From Sulfurimonas sp. (GTDB taxonomy: Bacteria > Campylobacterota > Campylobacteria > Campylobacterales > Sulfurimonadaceae), in NCBI RefSeq assembly GCF_041583195.1, contig NZ_JBFHGL010000001.1:186001-250000 (forward strand): 64,000 bases of DNA. The letters run 5' to 3'. The notes beneath the pieces are model-generated. The model was not told where the DNA came from and made no database searches. It saw nothing but the letters and a program-made list of their open reading frames with translations. How positions within the stretch are numbered: position 1 is the first letter of the stretch; every line of letters starts with the position of its first letter. Below are positions 45,359 to 55,335 of this stretch, piece by piece. The translations under genes and the position numbers were made by a program.

Positions 45359-46353
45359 AACTCTTTCCTAAGATCCATATTTTTGTAAAGATGGGCTACC
45401 TCTTTTTCATAGCCGTTAAACATCAGTGTATCTTGTTTGAAAAAAGTACCTAACAGTCGTTCACGCTTTTGTGACCATCTTGGATGATCTACATTCGGAT
45501 TTACATTGGCATAGAAACCGTATTCATGAGGTGCAGCTTTATTCCATGTGTTTATTGGCTGTTTGTCTGTAAAGGTTATTTTTACAATTGATTTTATACT
45601 TTTAAAGCCGTATTTCCAAGGTGTTATAAGTCTTATGGGTGTCCCGTTTTGAGGTGGTAGTGTATGACCGTAAAGACCGACTGCAATAATAGCTAAAGGA
45701 TTCATAGCCTCATCCATTCTCAGACCCTCTACATATGGATAGTCTATAAATCCAAGATTGCTGTTTTGACGTGGAAACTGTTTAGGATCATAAAGAGTCT
45801 CAAAACGTATATACTTGGCATTTAAAAGTGGCTTTGCGTACTTTATAAGCTCTGAGAGTTCAAATCCTACCCATGGAACTACCATAGACCACCCTTCAAC
45901 ACATCTAAAGCGGTATATTCTCTCCTCTAATGCAAACTTTTTTACAAGCTCATCCATATCTATCTCAATCTCTTTTTCAACAAGTCCATCAATAGATATC
46001 TTCCATGGTTCAGACTTAAAATTTTCAGACAATGTTCTAACACCACTTTTACTGGAAGTAAACTCATAAAAATTATTGTATGACGTTATTTGTTTATAGG
46101 AGTTTGGAGTCAGATTATTTAAGTTTGGGTCTTCTTTGTAATGCAGATTTGATGATGGCATAAACTCTTTGGCAGTTTTGTATTGCATGCTTAAAAATGG
46201 AGTAAGCTCTTTAGCTGCAAGCTCCATTACAGCAGATGTACTAACAGCTAAGGCAGCTCCTAATTTTAGAAACTTTCTTCTGTTTTTAAACAGCTTTTCA
46301 TCCGTTACAAAACTCTCTTTAAGTTGCCAGTCTTTTCTTTTTATATAGTTCAT
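45355..46353 (-). CDS. msrP: MsrP, periplasmic molybdopterin methionine sulfoxide reductase (YedY family)
   Basis: 332 residues. Tat signal with NRRKFLKLGAALAVS (twin Arg at ~25-26). The molybdopterin domain has YRFRCVEGWSMVVPWVGFEL (Mo-ligand Cys), RFETLYDPKQFPRQ and NGTPIRLITPWKYGFKSIKS. Reduces protein methionine sulfoxides in the periplasm with MsrQ. AAGGA precedes the ATG. Pairs with peroxidase genes at 17 kb as oxidative stress defence. Confidence 0.93.
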   Translation of the reverse strand: MNYIKRKDWQLKESFVTDEKLFKNRRKFLKLGAALAVSTSAVMELAAKELTPFLSMQYKTAKEFMPSSNLHYKEDPNLNNLTPNSYKQITSYNNFYEFTSSKSGVRTLSENFKSEPWKISIDGLVEKEIEIDMDELVKKFALEERIYRFRCVEGWSMVVPWVGFELSELIKYAKPLLNAKYIRFETLYDPKQFPRQNSNLGFIDYPYVEGLRMDEAMNPLAIIAVGLYGHTLPPQNGTPIRLITPWKYGFKSIKSIVKITFTDKQPINTWNKAAPHEYGFYANVNPNVDHPRWSQKRERLLGTFFKQDTLMFNGYEKEVAHLYKNMDLRKEF

Positions 46354-46425
46354 GAAGTATCCTTCTTCTATTTTCTACCCCACATGTAACTAGCAATAAT
46401 ATACTTTTACCATATAAGATTCTTT

Positions 46426-46431
46426 TATAAT
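46426..46431 (+). promoter_or_regulatory. -10-like element upstream of uvrB (distal)
   Basis: TATAAT 74 bases before the uvrB ATG, following a T-rich stretch. A second TATAAT at 46493-46498 lies closer (see that entry). One of the two probably drives uvrB. Confidence 0.35.
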
Positions 46432-46492
46432 ATGATCTTAAGGGCTAAAACTTAGAAAAGATTAAAGTCTCACTCTATTTTCTTCATTTAGC

Positions 46493-46498
46493 TATAAT
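46493..46498 (+). promoter_or_regulatory. -10 element immediately before uvrB (possible leaderless promoter)
   Basis: TAGC-TATAAT-TC ends 7 bases before the uvrB ATG, so transcription would start at or within a base or two of the start codon. No Shine-Dalgarno sequence precedes the ATG (ATTCCACCA). Confidence 0.5.
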
Positions 46499-46505
46499 TC
46501 CACCA

Positions 46506-48488
46506 ATGAAAAAGCAAGCAGAATTTAAAGTAGTTTCAGACTATGAACCCGCAGGTGATCAGCCAAAAGCGATTGAAGTACTTAGTAAATCAATATTAGA
46601 CGGTAACCGTTACCAAACACTAGAGGGTGTAACGGGAAGCGGTAAGACCCATACTATGGCTCGTGTTATAGAAAAAGTTGCTAGACCTACGATCATAATG
46701 ACACACAATAAGACCCTTGCAGCCCAACTTTATTCAGAGTTTCGTCAATTCTTTCCAAATAACCATGTAGAGTATTTCGTATCTTACTATGATTATTATC
46801 AGCCTGAAGCATACATACCTAGACAAGACTTGTTTATTGAAAAAGATTCTGCAATAAATGATGAATTAGAGCGTATGAGACTATCTTCTACTGCAAATCT
46901 ACTCTCTTATGATGATGTGATTGTTATTGCATCGGTTTCTGCAAACTACGGTCTTGGTGATCCTGAAGAGTATGAAAACATGGTTCAGGCTCTTGAGGTT
47001 GGAGATGAGATTGAGCAGAAAAAACTTCTGCTTCGTTTAGTTGAGATGGGTTATACCAGAAACGATTCTTATTTTGACAGCGGGCATATACGTGTTAACG
47101 GTGAGACTATGGACGTATATCCACCATACTTTGAACAAGAAGCTATACGTATAGAGTTTTTTGGTGATGAGATCGAAGCTATATATACAATCGATGTGAT
47201 TGATAATAAAAAGCTAGAAGAACATAAAAGCTTTACCATATATGCTACAAGTCAATTCAGTGTTAGGGCAGAGAAGATGGCTGTAGCTATTAAACGTATA
47301 GAGGAAGAGCTTGATGAAAGACTTGAGTACTTTCAAAAAGAGAATAAGCTTGTGGAGTATCAAAGATTAAAACAACGTGTAGAGTTTGACCTTGAGATGC
47401 TTGAGACTACCGGAAGCTGTAAGGGTGTTGAGAACTACTCTAGGTTACTGACAAATAAAAAGCCCGGTGAAGCACCATATACTCTGCTTGATTATTTTGA
47501 ACTTCATCATAAAGACTATCTGGTAATAGTTGATGAATCTCACGTTTCACTTCCTCAATACCGCGGAATGTATGCAGGAGATCGTGCTAGAAAAGAGGTA
47601 CTTGTTGAGTATGGTTTCCGCCTTCCTTCTGCACTTGACAACAGACCGCTGCAACTTGATGAGTATATAAATAAAGCTCCGCACTATCTGTTTGTTTCAG
47701 CAACTCCTGCTCAGTATGAACTAGAATTATCAGCCGTTAAAGCTGAGCAAATAATCCGTCCTACCGGTCTGCTTGATCCTATAGTTGAAGTTAAAAGTTC
47801 AGATAATCAGGTTGAAGATATACACGATGAGATTAAAAAAGTAACAGCTAAAAATGAGCGCGTTTTGATAACGGTTCTGACAAAAAAAATGGCAGAAGCT
47901 CTTACAAAATACTTGGCTGATCTTGGCATAAAAGTTCAATATATGCACTCAGATATAGACACGATCGAGCGTAACCAGATCATACGTGCGCTTCGTCTTG
48001 GAGAGTTTGACGTACTGATCGGGATCAACCTGCTTCGTGAAGGGCTTGACCTGCCTGAAGTTAGCCTTGTTGGTATTTTAGATGCAGACAAAGAAGGTTT
48101 TTTAAGAAGTGAGACTGCACTTATTCAGACAATTGGTCGCGGTGCCAGAAACTCTAACGGTCGCGTAATACTTTATGCAAATAAAATAACAGGTTCAATG
48201 CAGCGTGCTATGAATACAACAAAACACAGACGCGAGATTCAAGATGCATATAATAAAGAACATGGAATAACTCCAAGAACTACTATTCGTAAACTCGATG
48301 AAAATCTAAAACTAGAAGATCATGGCGGTATTTACCAAAAGAATAAAAAACTAGATAAAATGCCGGCAAGCGAAAGAAAAGCTATTATAAAAGAGCTATC
48401 ACTTAAAATGAAAGATGCGGCTAAAAATCTTGAGTTTGAAGAAGCAGCCCGTCTAAGAGATGAAATAGCAAAAATTAAAAAACTATAG
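46506..48488 (+). CDS. uvrB: Excinuclease ABC subunit B
   Basis: DNA damage recognition helicase of nucleotide excision repair. 660 residues, full length. Walker [13 protein letters not shown], beta-hairpin [29 protein letters not shown], helicase motif [19 protein letters not shown], and the C-terminal UVR domain [20 protein letters not shown] that binds UvrC. Start is the first ATG; no ribosome site (see promoter at 46493-46498). Confidence 0.98.
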   Translation: MKKQAEFKVVSDYEPAGDQPKAIEVLSKSILDGNRYQTLEGVTGSGKTHTMARVIEKVARPTIIMTHNKTLAAQLYSEFRQFFPNNHVEYFVSYYDYYQPEAYIPRQDLFIEKDSAINDELERMRLSSTANLLSYDDVIVIASVSANYGLGDPEEYENMVQALEVGDEIEQKKLLLRLVEMGYTRNDSYFDSGHIRVNGETMDVYPPYFEQEAIRIEFFGDEIEAIYTIDVIDNKKLEEHKSFTIYATSQFSVRAEKMAVAIKRIEEELDERLEYFQKENKLVEYQRLKQRVEFDLEMLETTGSCKGVENYSRLLTNKKPGEAPYTLLDYFELHHKDYLVIVDESHVSLPQYRGMYAGDRARKEVLVEYGFRLPSALDNRPLQLDEYINKAPHYLFVSATPAQYELELSAVKAEQIIRPTGLLDPIVEVKSSDNQVEDIHDEIKKVTAKNERVLITVLTKKMAEALTKYLADLGIKVQYMHSDIDTIERNQIIRALRLGEFDVLIGINLLREGLDLPEVSLVGILDADKEGFLRSETALIQTIGRGARNSNGRVILYANKITGSMQRAMNTTKHRREIQDAYNKEHGITPRTTIRKLDENLKLEDHGGIYQKNKKLDKMPASERKAIIKELSLKMKDAAKNLEFEEAARLRDEIAKIKKL

Positions 48489-48497
48489 GAAATTTTT

Positions 48498-49064
48498 TTG
48501 GAAGATACATTTAGTAATTTAGCAACATATGGATATATAGGACTTTTTTTATACTCACTCGGAGGCGGTTTCGTAGCACTACTTGGTGCAGGAGTACTAT
48601 CGTACATGGGTAAAATGGATATAACAACTTCAATTGCAATAGCTTTTTTAGCAAATGCTCTTGGTGATGTTCTACTTTTTTATATGGCAAGATACCAAAA
48701 GAGCATGATGATGGATGGCCTTAAAAAACATAGACGTAAACTTGCCCTTTCACATGCACTAATGAAAAAATACGGTTCATGGATCATCTTGTTTCAAAAA
48801 TTTGTATACGGTATAAAAACTCTTATACCAATTGCAATAGGTCTAACAAAGTATGATTTTAAAAAGTTTGCAGTTCTAAACTTTATCTCTGCTGGTGTTT
48901 GGGCACTTGTTGTCGGACTTGGTGCTTACTACTCTGGTGCACCGCTTATAAAAACAGCTGAACTTATAGGTGAGAAACCTTGGATAGCTCCACTTTTACT
49001 TGTAACTTTCGGTGGACTTTTATGGCTTTATTTGGAAAAAGCTACTAAGAAGAAATCTAAATAG
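48498..49064 (+). CDS. DedA-family membrane protein
   Basis: 188 residues, about five hydrophobic segments. Family signature FLANALGDVLLFYMAR and KYGSWIILFQKFVYGIKTLIPIAIG (the conserved F.R(K)..PG/T-like region). DedA proteins flip lipid carriers or phospholipids and maintain membrane potential. Start is TTG with AGGAAA upstream, 9 bases after uvrB, so probably co-transcribed with it. Confidence 0.87.
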   Translation: MEDTFSNLATYGYIGLFLYSLGGGFVALLGAGVLSYMGKMDITTSIAIAFLANALGDVLLFYMARYQKSMMMDGLKKHRRKLALSHALMKKYGSWIILFQKFVYGIKTLIPIAIGLTKYDFKKFAVLNFISAGVWALVVGLGAYYSGAPLIKTAELIGEKPWIAPLLLVTFGGLLWLYLEKATKKKSK

Positions 49065-49095
49065 TACTTAATTAACTATAGACACTAAAGTGTAC

Positions 49096-49159
49096 CATTG
49101 TCCTGTTTTTGAACTCCCGTGAACATTTTAAAAAAATGTTCCATACGTTCAAGACAATG
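49096..49159. ncRNA. Nested inverted repeats, possible structured RNA
   Basis: Outer arms CATTGTC (49096-49102) and GACAATG (49153-49159), middle arms TTGAAC (49109-49114) and GTTCAA (49147-49152), inner arms GAACATTTT (49121-49129) and AAAATGTTC (49133-49141) with an AAA loop. This gives 22 base pairs with one bulge and one internal loop, far beyond chance for the region. Fold is symmetric, so strand is uncertain; a terminator-like element follows on the plus strand at 49286-49319. No known RNA family recognised. Confidence 0.45.
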
Positions 49160-49245
49160 ACAAACACTGGTTTTTACTCTTACTTTTAATAATTGGAATT
49201 ATTACTTTTTTCTACTACTTCGATAAAAAACAAAACAAGAACTAA
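49157..49245 (+). pseudogene. Frameshifted hydrophobic mini-protein (about 29 residues if repaired)
   Basis: ATG at 49157 reads MTNTGF and then leaves frame at a run of five T (49171-49175). The -1 frame continues LLLLLIIGIITFFYYF and DKKQNKN to TAA at 49245, a convincing membrane helix plus basic tail. One extra T would join the two. No good ribosome site; the ATG lies in the stem of the hairpin above. Could be a broken gene, a sequencing indel, a phase-variable tract or a type I toxin-like peptide. Confidence 0.35.
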
Positions 49246-49285
49246 AATTTAGATTTGGTATAGATTGTGAAAAAGATTGAATAAG

Positions 49286-49341
49286 GCTAGGCTTGAAGCC
49301 TGCCGTTTCTAGCTTTTTTGCAAGATATGCTAAAGCTAGAA
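49286..49341 (+). terminator. Terminator-like overlapping stem-loops between DedA and pckA genes
   Basis: GCTAG (49286-49290) pairs with CTAGC (49309-49313), followed by TTTTTT. Alternatively TTCTAGCTTT (49307-49316) pairs perfectly with AAAGCTAGAA (49332-49341), followed by TTTTATTATATT. A small AGGC/GCCT hairpin lies inside the first. The second pair also works for the minus-strand pckA transcript, so this is probably a bidirectional terminator. Confidence 0.6.
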
Positions 49342-49351
49342 TTTTATTATA

Positions 49352-50932
49352 TTATGAGCCTACTATTGGACCAAATGAAGAATAATCCTCATGCCCATCA
49401 GTATAACGCTTATAGTTTTCTATAAACATCTCAGCTAATTCATCACGAGTTCTGTCAAACTCATCTTTATCAGCCCAAGCATTACGTGGGTTAAGAATAT
49501 CAGGATTAATATCACCTAATGTTGTTGGTACTTGAAGACGGAAAGTTTTAGTTGTGTTAAATTCACTTTTGTTAATGCTTCCATCAAGAATAGCAGTGAT
49601 ACAAGCACGAGTATCTTTTATACTCATTCTGCTACCAACACCATACTTACCACCAGTCCATCCAGTATTAACTAGATAAACATTAACATTGTGGTGATCA
49701 ATCTTTTCACCTAACAATTTTGCATAAACTGTTGGGTGTAGTGGTAAGAAAGCTTCTCCAAAACAAGCAGAGAAAGTTGCAACAGGCTCAGTAATACCAC
49801 GCTCAGTCCCTGCAACTTTTGCAGTATAACCGCTTAGGAAGTAGTACATTGCCTGATCACGTGTTAGTTTAGATACCGGAGGTAATACACCAAAAGCATC
49901 TGCAGTTAAGAAGATAATATTTTTAGGGTGACTAGCCATTAAGTCTGTTTTATGATTTGCGATGTGCTCTATAGGGTAAGATACACGAGTATTTTCAGTT
50001 TTAGATGAATCTTCATAATCAACTTCACCTTCACCGTACATTACAACATTTTCTAATAATGCATTAGTTTTGATTGCACCGTAGATTTCAGGCTCACTTT
50101 TTTCATCAAGGTTGATAACTTTTGCGTAACATCCACCCTCGAAGTTAAATACACCGTGGTTGTCCCAACCGTGTTCATCATCACCTATTAGTGCACGTTC
50201 AGGGTCAGTTGATAATGTAGTTTTACCAGTACCGCTAAGTCCGAAGAAAAGTGCAGTATCACCGTCTTTACCTACGTTAGCTGAACAGTGCATTGGAAGT
50301 TTACCTTCTAGTGGTAACCAGTAGTTCATCATTGAGAAGATACCTTTTTTCATCTCACCACCGTACCAAGTACCACCGATAATTGCCATGTTTCTCTCAA
50401 CATCAAAAAGTACGAACACTTCTGAATTCATTCCGTGTTCTTTCCATTTGTCATTAACAGCTTTACAAGCATTTAAAACAGTAAAATCGTGTTTAAAAAC
50501 TTCAAGCTCAGCTGAACTTGGACGGATAAACATATTTTTTACAAAGTGAGACTGCCAAGCTATCTCAGATACAAAACGAACTGAACGTTTAGAAGCAGCA
50601 GATGATCCGCAAAATACATCTGTAACATACAGGTCTTTACCTGAGAGTTGCTCTTGAGCTACAGCTAGTAACTCGTCAAAAACCTCAGCTGAAACTTTTT
50701 GGTTCACATCACCCCATGCAATATGACTATTTGAAGGATCACGATCTACAAAATATTTATCTTTAGGACTACGACCTGTAAAAATCCCTGTATCAACAGC
50801 AGTTGCACCTTTTTTAGTAACTGCACACTCTCCATTGTCTACTTCATGTTGGATAAGTTCATCATAACTAAGATTATGAAAAACCTTCCCAACATTTTTT
50901 AGACCAATACTTTCCAATTCAGAAACGTTCAT
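49352..50932 (-). CDS. pckA: Phosphoenolpyruvate carboxykinase (ATP)
   Basis: Converts oxaloacetate and ATP to PEP, the entry to gluconeogenesis, or runs in reverse. 526 residues. Kinase-1a [22 protein letters not shown] split over P-loop and metal site, [14 protein letters not shown], and [19 protein letters not shown] near the C-terminus, all typical of the ATP-type enzyme. AAAGGTAAATT precedes the ATG. An inverted repeat at 50937-50983 sits in the leader. Confidence 0.97.
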   Translation of the reverse strand: MNVSELESIGLKNVGKVFHNLSYDELIQHEVDNGECAVTKKGATAVDTGIFTGRSPKDKYFVDRDPSNSHIAWGDVNQKVSAEVFDELLAVAQEQLSGKDLYVTDVFCGSSAASKRSVRFVSEIAWQSHFVKNMFIRPSSAELEVFKHDFTVLNACKAVNDKWKEHGMNSEVFVLFDVERNMAIIGGTWYGGEMKKGIFSMMNYWLPLEGKLPMHCSANVGKDGDTALFFGLSGTGKTTLSTDPERALIGDDEHGWDNHGVFNFEGGCYAKVINLDEKSEPEIYGAIKTNALLENVVMYGEGEVDYEDSSKTENTRVSYPIEHIANHKTDLMASHPKNIIFLTADAFGVLPPVSKLTRDQAMYYFLSGYTAKVAGTERGITEPVATFSACFGEAFLPLHPTVYAKLLGEKIDHHNVNVYLVNTGWTGGKYGVGSRMSIKDTRACITAILDGSINKSEFNTTKTFRLQVPTTLGDINPDILNPRNAWADKDEFDRTRDELAEMFIENYKRYTDGHEDYSSFGPIVGS

Positions 50933-50936
50933 AATT

Positions 50937-50983
50937 TACCTTTAGGTATTTTAGATGTGAAATTATCACTAATTTTACCTAAA
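50937..50983. promoter_or_regulatory. Inverted repeat in pckA promoter/leader
   Basis: TTTAGGTA (50941-50948) and TACCTAAA (50976-50983) are perfect inverted arms about 35 bases apart centre to centre; the first is part of a small palindrome TACCTTTAGGTA (50937-50948) next to the ribosome site. A GATAAT-like -10 lies between them on the minus strand. Possible operator for carbon-dependent control. Confidence 0.3.
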
Positions 50984-51057
50984 TTAAAAGTAAAGAAATT
51001 CAAATATTTTAGGAAGTAAAATTTAAGCAATTTTTATGTAATATTTTGTGATTTTTT

Positions 51058-51132
51058 GCTCGGTTAACTCAGTGGTAGAGTGCCACCTTGACATGGTGGT
51101 GGTCACTGGTTCAAATCCAGTATCGAGCACCA
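51058..51132 (+). tRNA. tRNA-Val (anticodon GAC)
   Basis: 75 bases including CCA. Acceptor GCTCGGT pairs with ATCGAGC (one G-U), D arm AACTCAGTGGTAGAGT, anticodon arm CCACC-TTGACAT-GGTGG (anticodon GAC, Val GUC/GUU), T arm ACTGGTTCAAATCCAGT. A TAATAT -10-like element lies at 51039-51044. Confidence 0.95.
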
Positions 51133-51240
51133 TATTTAAAACACTGCATTCAAAAAAATATTCTTTATACATCACATCATTGAAAAATGATATAATCAAA
51201 ATCTGTAATAAATATTAACTACTAACATTTTGGAACTGTA

Positions 51241-54200
51241 ATGGATAAACAAAAAGCAAACTTGTTGATCATGGCTTTTGAAGCTATTGTCATATCTATT
51301 TCTATATCTTCACTAATTTATATGGATCGTTTATATAATGAACTAAATATAAAATCTGAACAACGTAGAGATATGCTATCACTAGCAGATGAACTTCGTC
51401 ACAGTTCTGATGATCTGACACATTTTGCACGTTCATATGTAATTACACAAGATGAAAAATTTAAAAAACAATACTTTACGACACTTGACATTAGAAACGG
51501 TAATAAACCAAGACCACTACATTACGAAGCAATTTATTGGGACCTGCCACAAAAACTTCGAGATGAAAAACATCCGCTTCAAGAAAGTATTTCATTAAAA
51601 GATCTGATGGGCAAATTACCATTTAGTGAGTATGAGTTAAGTAAACTTCGCGAATCTGAAGATAATTCTAATGACTTGGTAAACCTAGAAGTACAAGCTT
51701 TCAATGCAATGGAAGGAAAATTCTTAGATCAAAATAATAAATATACAATTTTAAAAGCAAAAGACAGACAACTTGCCATTGATCTTCTATATTCAAAAGA
51801 ATACTATAAGGCCAAAGAAAAAATCATGATCCCTATAGATGATTTCACTATGAATCTTAATGAAAGAACACTTACTTCCATTAAAGACATAGAAAAACAA
51901 GTTTCAAAAAACTATTCAACGTTTTTAGTTTTTTCTTTTATATTTGTTATAGGGAATGTTTTTATCTTGTTATATTTGAAAAAACGTAATCAAAAAGAAC
52001 AAGAAGAAAAAATTGCCTCTTATGCTATGAAACAACAAAAGCAACGATACGAGAACCTACTTAATCTCTCTTCAGACGGTATATTTATCATGTCTTCAGA
52101 GAACGGCACACTACTTGAATACAGTCAACAAGCAAAAAAAATGCTTGGTTACACTGATGAGGAAATGAAAACGTTAAAAGTATTTGACTGGGATAAAGGT
52201 ATAGAATCTATAGAACAATATCATGAAGTCATTAGTAACACGAGTTATACTCCAATACTTCTTGAAAGAGAACATACAAGAAAAGACGGTTCAACATATA
52301 TTGCCTCAATTAATGCAGTAAAAATAAGAATAAATGATAAAGAGTATATGTATGCCTCAGTTAGAGATATAACTGAAGAGAAGAGCTTAAAAGACAAACT
52401 ATCTAAAAGTTTAGAGGATATAAATAAAATATCTTACGAGCAAAATGTGTTATTATCTCTTTTTGACAAAGGAGATTCTGTTTTATTTAAATGGAAAAAC
52501 AATTCTACTTGGGATGTCGAATACGTTTCTGCAAGTGTTGAAAAACTATTAGATTATAAAACAAATGAGTTCTTACAAAAAGAGGTGTCATATAGTTCTT
52601 GTATCTATGAAGAAGATAAATCAATAGTATTTGATGAAGTGCATGAAGCAATCGAAAAAAACATGGACTTTTTCAAACATGAACCATATAGAGTAGTTAC
52701 TAAAAACGGTAACATAAAGTGGATTTTAGACTATACAGTTACACAAAAAGACGAAGATGGAAACATTGTTCACTTTATCGGATATCTTATTGATATTACA
52801 GACCAAAAAAGTATAGAAAAACAACTGCAAAGACGTATAAAACAACAAAATGCTCTATTAAAGATCGAAACTACCGGTCTAGTTCAAACAAAAAACAGAA
52901 AATTTGAATGGATGAACCACGCTTTTGAGAGAATGCTTGGATATGAAAAAGATGAACTACTGGGTAAAGAAACTAATATAATATATGAAGATGAACAAGC
53001 TTATAAAGACTTTGGCAAAGGTTATCAGATACTTAAAGAAAAAGGTGTTTTCACGACAGAATTACGGTGTGCTAAAAAAGACGGTACACCTATTACATTA
53101 CTCGGCAGCATGACTGTTATCAACTTAGATAATTTAGAAGCTATAGGCGTGTTTACAGATATCACTCCTCTAAAAAGCACGCTTAAAAAACTTGAAGAAG
53201 CAAAACAAACTGCAGATAAAGCGAATAAAGCAAAATCAGAATTTTTAGCTCATATGTCACACGAGATAAGGACACCTCTAAACGGTACTATAGGCTTAAC
53301 CGATCTTGTATTACAAACACCATTAAACCATATGCAAAAAGAGTATCTGCAAAAAGCGCAAAAATCATCAAATTCACTTCTGCATATTATTAATGATATT
53401 CTAGACTATTCAAAAATTGAAGCCGGAAAACTTGAAATCGTGAAAGAGAAATTTTTCCTTAATGAGCTCTTACAAAATATTACACATATTTTTAGTTACA
53501 GTACATACGAAAAAGGTTTAGAATTTAACTATACAATAGATCCAAATATATGTAACTCTTTAATTGGTGATAATCTTAGAATTACACAAGTACTAAATAA
53601 TTTTATAGCAAATGCCATAAAATTTACGCATGAGGGCTTTATTAATGTTGATATAGCCCTTAAAGAAAAAACAGATAATCTATTAAAATTAGAATTTTCA
53701 GTAAAAGACTCAGGTATCGGTATAGCAAGGGAAAATCAAGAAAAACTTTTTAAAGCTTTTTCACAAGAAGACAGCTCAACAACAAAGAAATTTGGTGGAA
53801 CCGGACTTGGACTGGCTATATCTAAACAGTTGGTAGAGATGATGGGCGGAAAAATATTTTTCCGTAGTGATAGAGGCCTTGGAAGCATTTTCGGTTTTAC
53901 ATTGGATTTTGAATATGGAGATGAGAACAACTGTTTAGATGCAAAACCTAACTTTGTTGAAAATAAAAAGTTTCTTGTAATAGATAATAATAAAATAGAC
54001 AGAACCTATTTAGTCTCAATATTAACATCTTGGGGAATAAAATCATACCAAGCAAAAGATGGTGAAGAAGCTTATGAGATATTAAAAAATGAAAATATTG
54101 ATTATCTTTTAGTTGATTGGAATATACCAAAACTTGATGGATTGGAACTTCTTGAAAAGCTTCAAAATGAGAATATAAATATACCTAATATACTAATGTT

Positions 54201-55335
54201 GACGGCACACAATAAAAATAAATTATTAGAAAGAGCAAAAAAGAATAAGATCGACATAGATAAAATACTTGAGAAACCATATACCCCATCATCAATATAT
54301 AATATATTGTTTGATAAAGAAAATATTCAAAACTCATTTGACTATACCAATACAACATTGAAACTTAATACTAAAAAGAGTGCATTACTTGTTGAGGATA
54401 ACGATATAAATCAAATAGTTGCTAAGAAAACACTTGAAGGTATAGGCTTTGATGTTGATCTTGCAAAAGATGGTTTAGAAGCTGTGTCTATGTGTAAAGA
54501 AAATATATATAACATAATATTTATGGATCTTCAAATGCCTAATATGGATGGTTTTGAAGCAAGTAAAATTATTAGAGAGTTTGATAAAGAGATACCGATT
54601 ATTGCTTTGAGTGCAGCCGTAATGGAGAAAGATAAAGAGTTGACACAAGCAGCAGGTATGAATGAACACCTTTCTAAACCTATTGAAAAAAATGAACTTT
54701 TTAAAGTTATAAAAAAATACTTTGATACAAAAATAGAAACTGAAGATTTAGAGCCTGAAAATGTATTAATAAAAATAGAAGGTATAGATATGGATAAAGT
54801 CCTCTCTGATACACAGATGAGTATAAAAAACCTTTATACTATATATCTTGAATTTGCAAAAAACTTTAAAGATATAAAAATAACTACAAATTCTTATGAA
54901 AAAGATTCAGATGAACTTAAAAACTATATACATAAACTAAAAGGTGCCAGTGGCAATCTGAGAATATCAGCTATATATGATCTATCAAAGAAAATAAATG
55001 ATAATGAAGAATACCAACTTATTAATGAGCTAATAGACATCACAACTGAAGTATGCTCTGAAATAGAAAATAAACTTATACCTATAGTTGAGAGTGCTAC
55101 AAATACGGATATTGATATAAAAGAGTTAGAACAAATGATTTATGATATGATTAAAGATTTAGATAACTATGAATATATTGAATCCAGTAGAAAAAATGAT
55201 CTGCTAAAAATAATCAAAGTAAGAGTTAATGATGAACTGTTTAAACAACTTAGTAAGAGTTTCGATGAAGGTGACAACGATAAAATGATTAAACAATTAG
55301 AAACTACATTACAAAGTTTACAGGGAGAAATTTAG
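51241..55335 (+). CDS. Hybrid sensor histidine kinase: periplasmic sensor, three PAS, HisKA, HATPase, REC, REC, HPt
   Basis: 1364 residues. Membrane helices at ~10-28 and ~225-246 enclose a ~190-residue periplasmic sensor ([32 protein letters not shown]). Then PAS ~268-380, PAS ~395-520 and PAS ~530-645, HisKA with [16 protein letters not shown], HATPase with [15 protein letters not shown] and [11 protein letters not shown]. Receivers at ~905-1020 ([12 protein letters not shown]) and ~1045-1160 ([13 protein letters not shown]) both keep the phospho Asp. HPt ~1220-1300 has [13 protein letters not shown] complete phosphorelay in one chain. Its stop overlaps the GTG of the diguanylate cyclase gene, the probable output partner. 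Confidence 0.92.
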   Translation: MDKQKANLLIMAFEAIVISISISSLIYMDRLYNELNIKSEQRRDMLSLADELRHSSDDLTHFARSYVITQDEKFKKQYFTTLDIRNGNKPRPLHYEAIYWDLPQKLRDEKHPLQESISLKDLMGKLPFSEYELSKLRESEDNSNDLVNLEVQAFNAMEGKFLDQNNKYTILKAKDRQLAIDLLYSKEYYKAKEKIMIPIDDFTMNLNERTLTSIKDIEKQVSKNYSTFLVFSFIFVIGNVFILLYLKKRNQKEQEEKIASYAMKQQKQRYENLLNLSSDGIFIMSSENGTLLEYSQQAKKMLGYTDEEMKTLKVFDWDKGIESIEQYHEVISNTSYTPILLEREHTRKDGSTYIASINAVKIRINDKEYMYASVRDITEEKSLKDKLSKSLEDINKISYEQNVLLSLFDKGDSVLFKWKNNSTWDVEYVSASVEKLLDYKTNEFLQKEVSYSSCIYEEDKSIVFDEVHEAIEKNMDFFKHEPYRVVTKNGNIKWILDYTVTQKDEDGNIVHFIGYLIDITDQKSIEKQLQRRIKQQNALLKIETTGLVQTKNRKFEWMNHAFERMLGYEKDELLGKETNIIYEDEQAYKDFGKGYQILKEKGVFTTELRCAKKDGTPITLLGSMTVINLDNLEAIGVFTDITPLKSTLKKLEEAKQTADKANKAKSEFLAHMSHEIRTPLNGTIGLTDLVLQTPLNHMQKEYLQKAQKSSNSLLHIINDILDYSKIEAGKLEIVKEKFFLNELLQNITHIFSYSTYEKGLEFNYTIDPNICNSLIGDNLRITQVLNNFIANAIKFTHEGFINVDIALKEKTDNLLKLEFSVKDSGIGIARENQEKLFKAFSQEDSSTTKKFGGTGLGLAISKQLVEMMGGKIFFRSDRGLGSIFGFTLDFEYGDENNCLDAKPNFVENKKFLVIDNNKIDRTYLVSILTSWGIKSYQAKDGEEAYEILKNENIDYLLVDWNIPKLDGLELLEKLQNENINIPNILMLTAHNKNKLLERAKKNKIDIDKILEKPYTPSSIYNILFDKENIQNSFDYTNTTLKLNTKKSALLVEDNDINQIVAKKTLEGIGFDVDLAKDGLEAVSMCKENIYNIIFMDLQMPNMDGFEASKIIREFDKEIPIIALSAAVMEKDKELTQAAGMNEHLSKPIEKNELFKVIKKYFDTKIETEDLEPENVLIKIEGIDMDKVLSDTQMSIKNLYTIYLEFAKNFKDIKITTNSYEKDSDELKNYIHKLKGASGNLRISAIYDLSKKINDNEEYQLINELIDITTEVCSEIENKLIPIVESATNTDIDIKELEQMIYDMIKDLDNYEYIESSRKNDLLKIIKVRVNDELFKQLSKSFDEGDNDKMIKQLETTLQSLQGEI

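Noticed and set aside
49283-49320. ATAAGGCTAG...CCGTTTCTAGC resembled part of a Cas9 tracrRNA
   Set aside because: No cas genes or CRISPR repeats in the window, and the bases form terminator stems instead.
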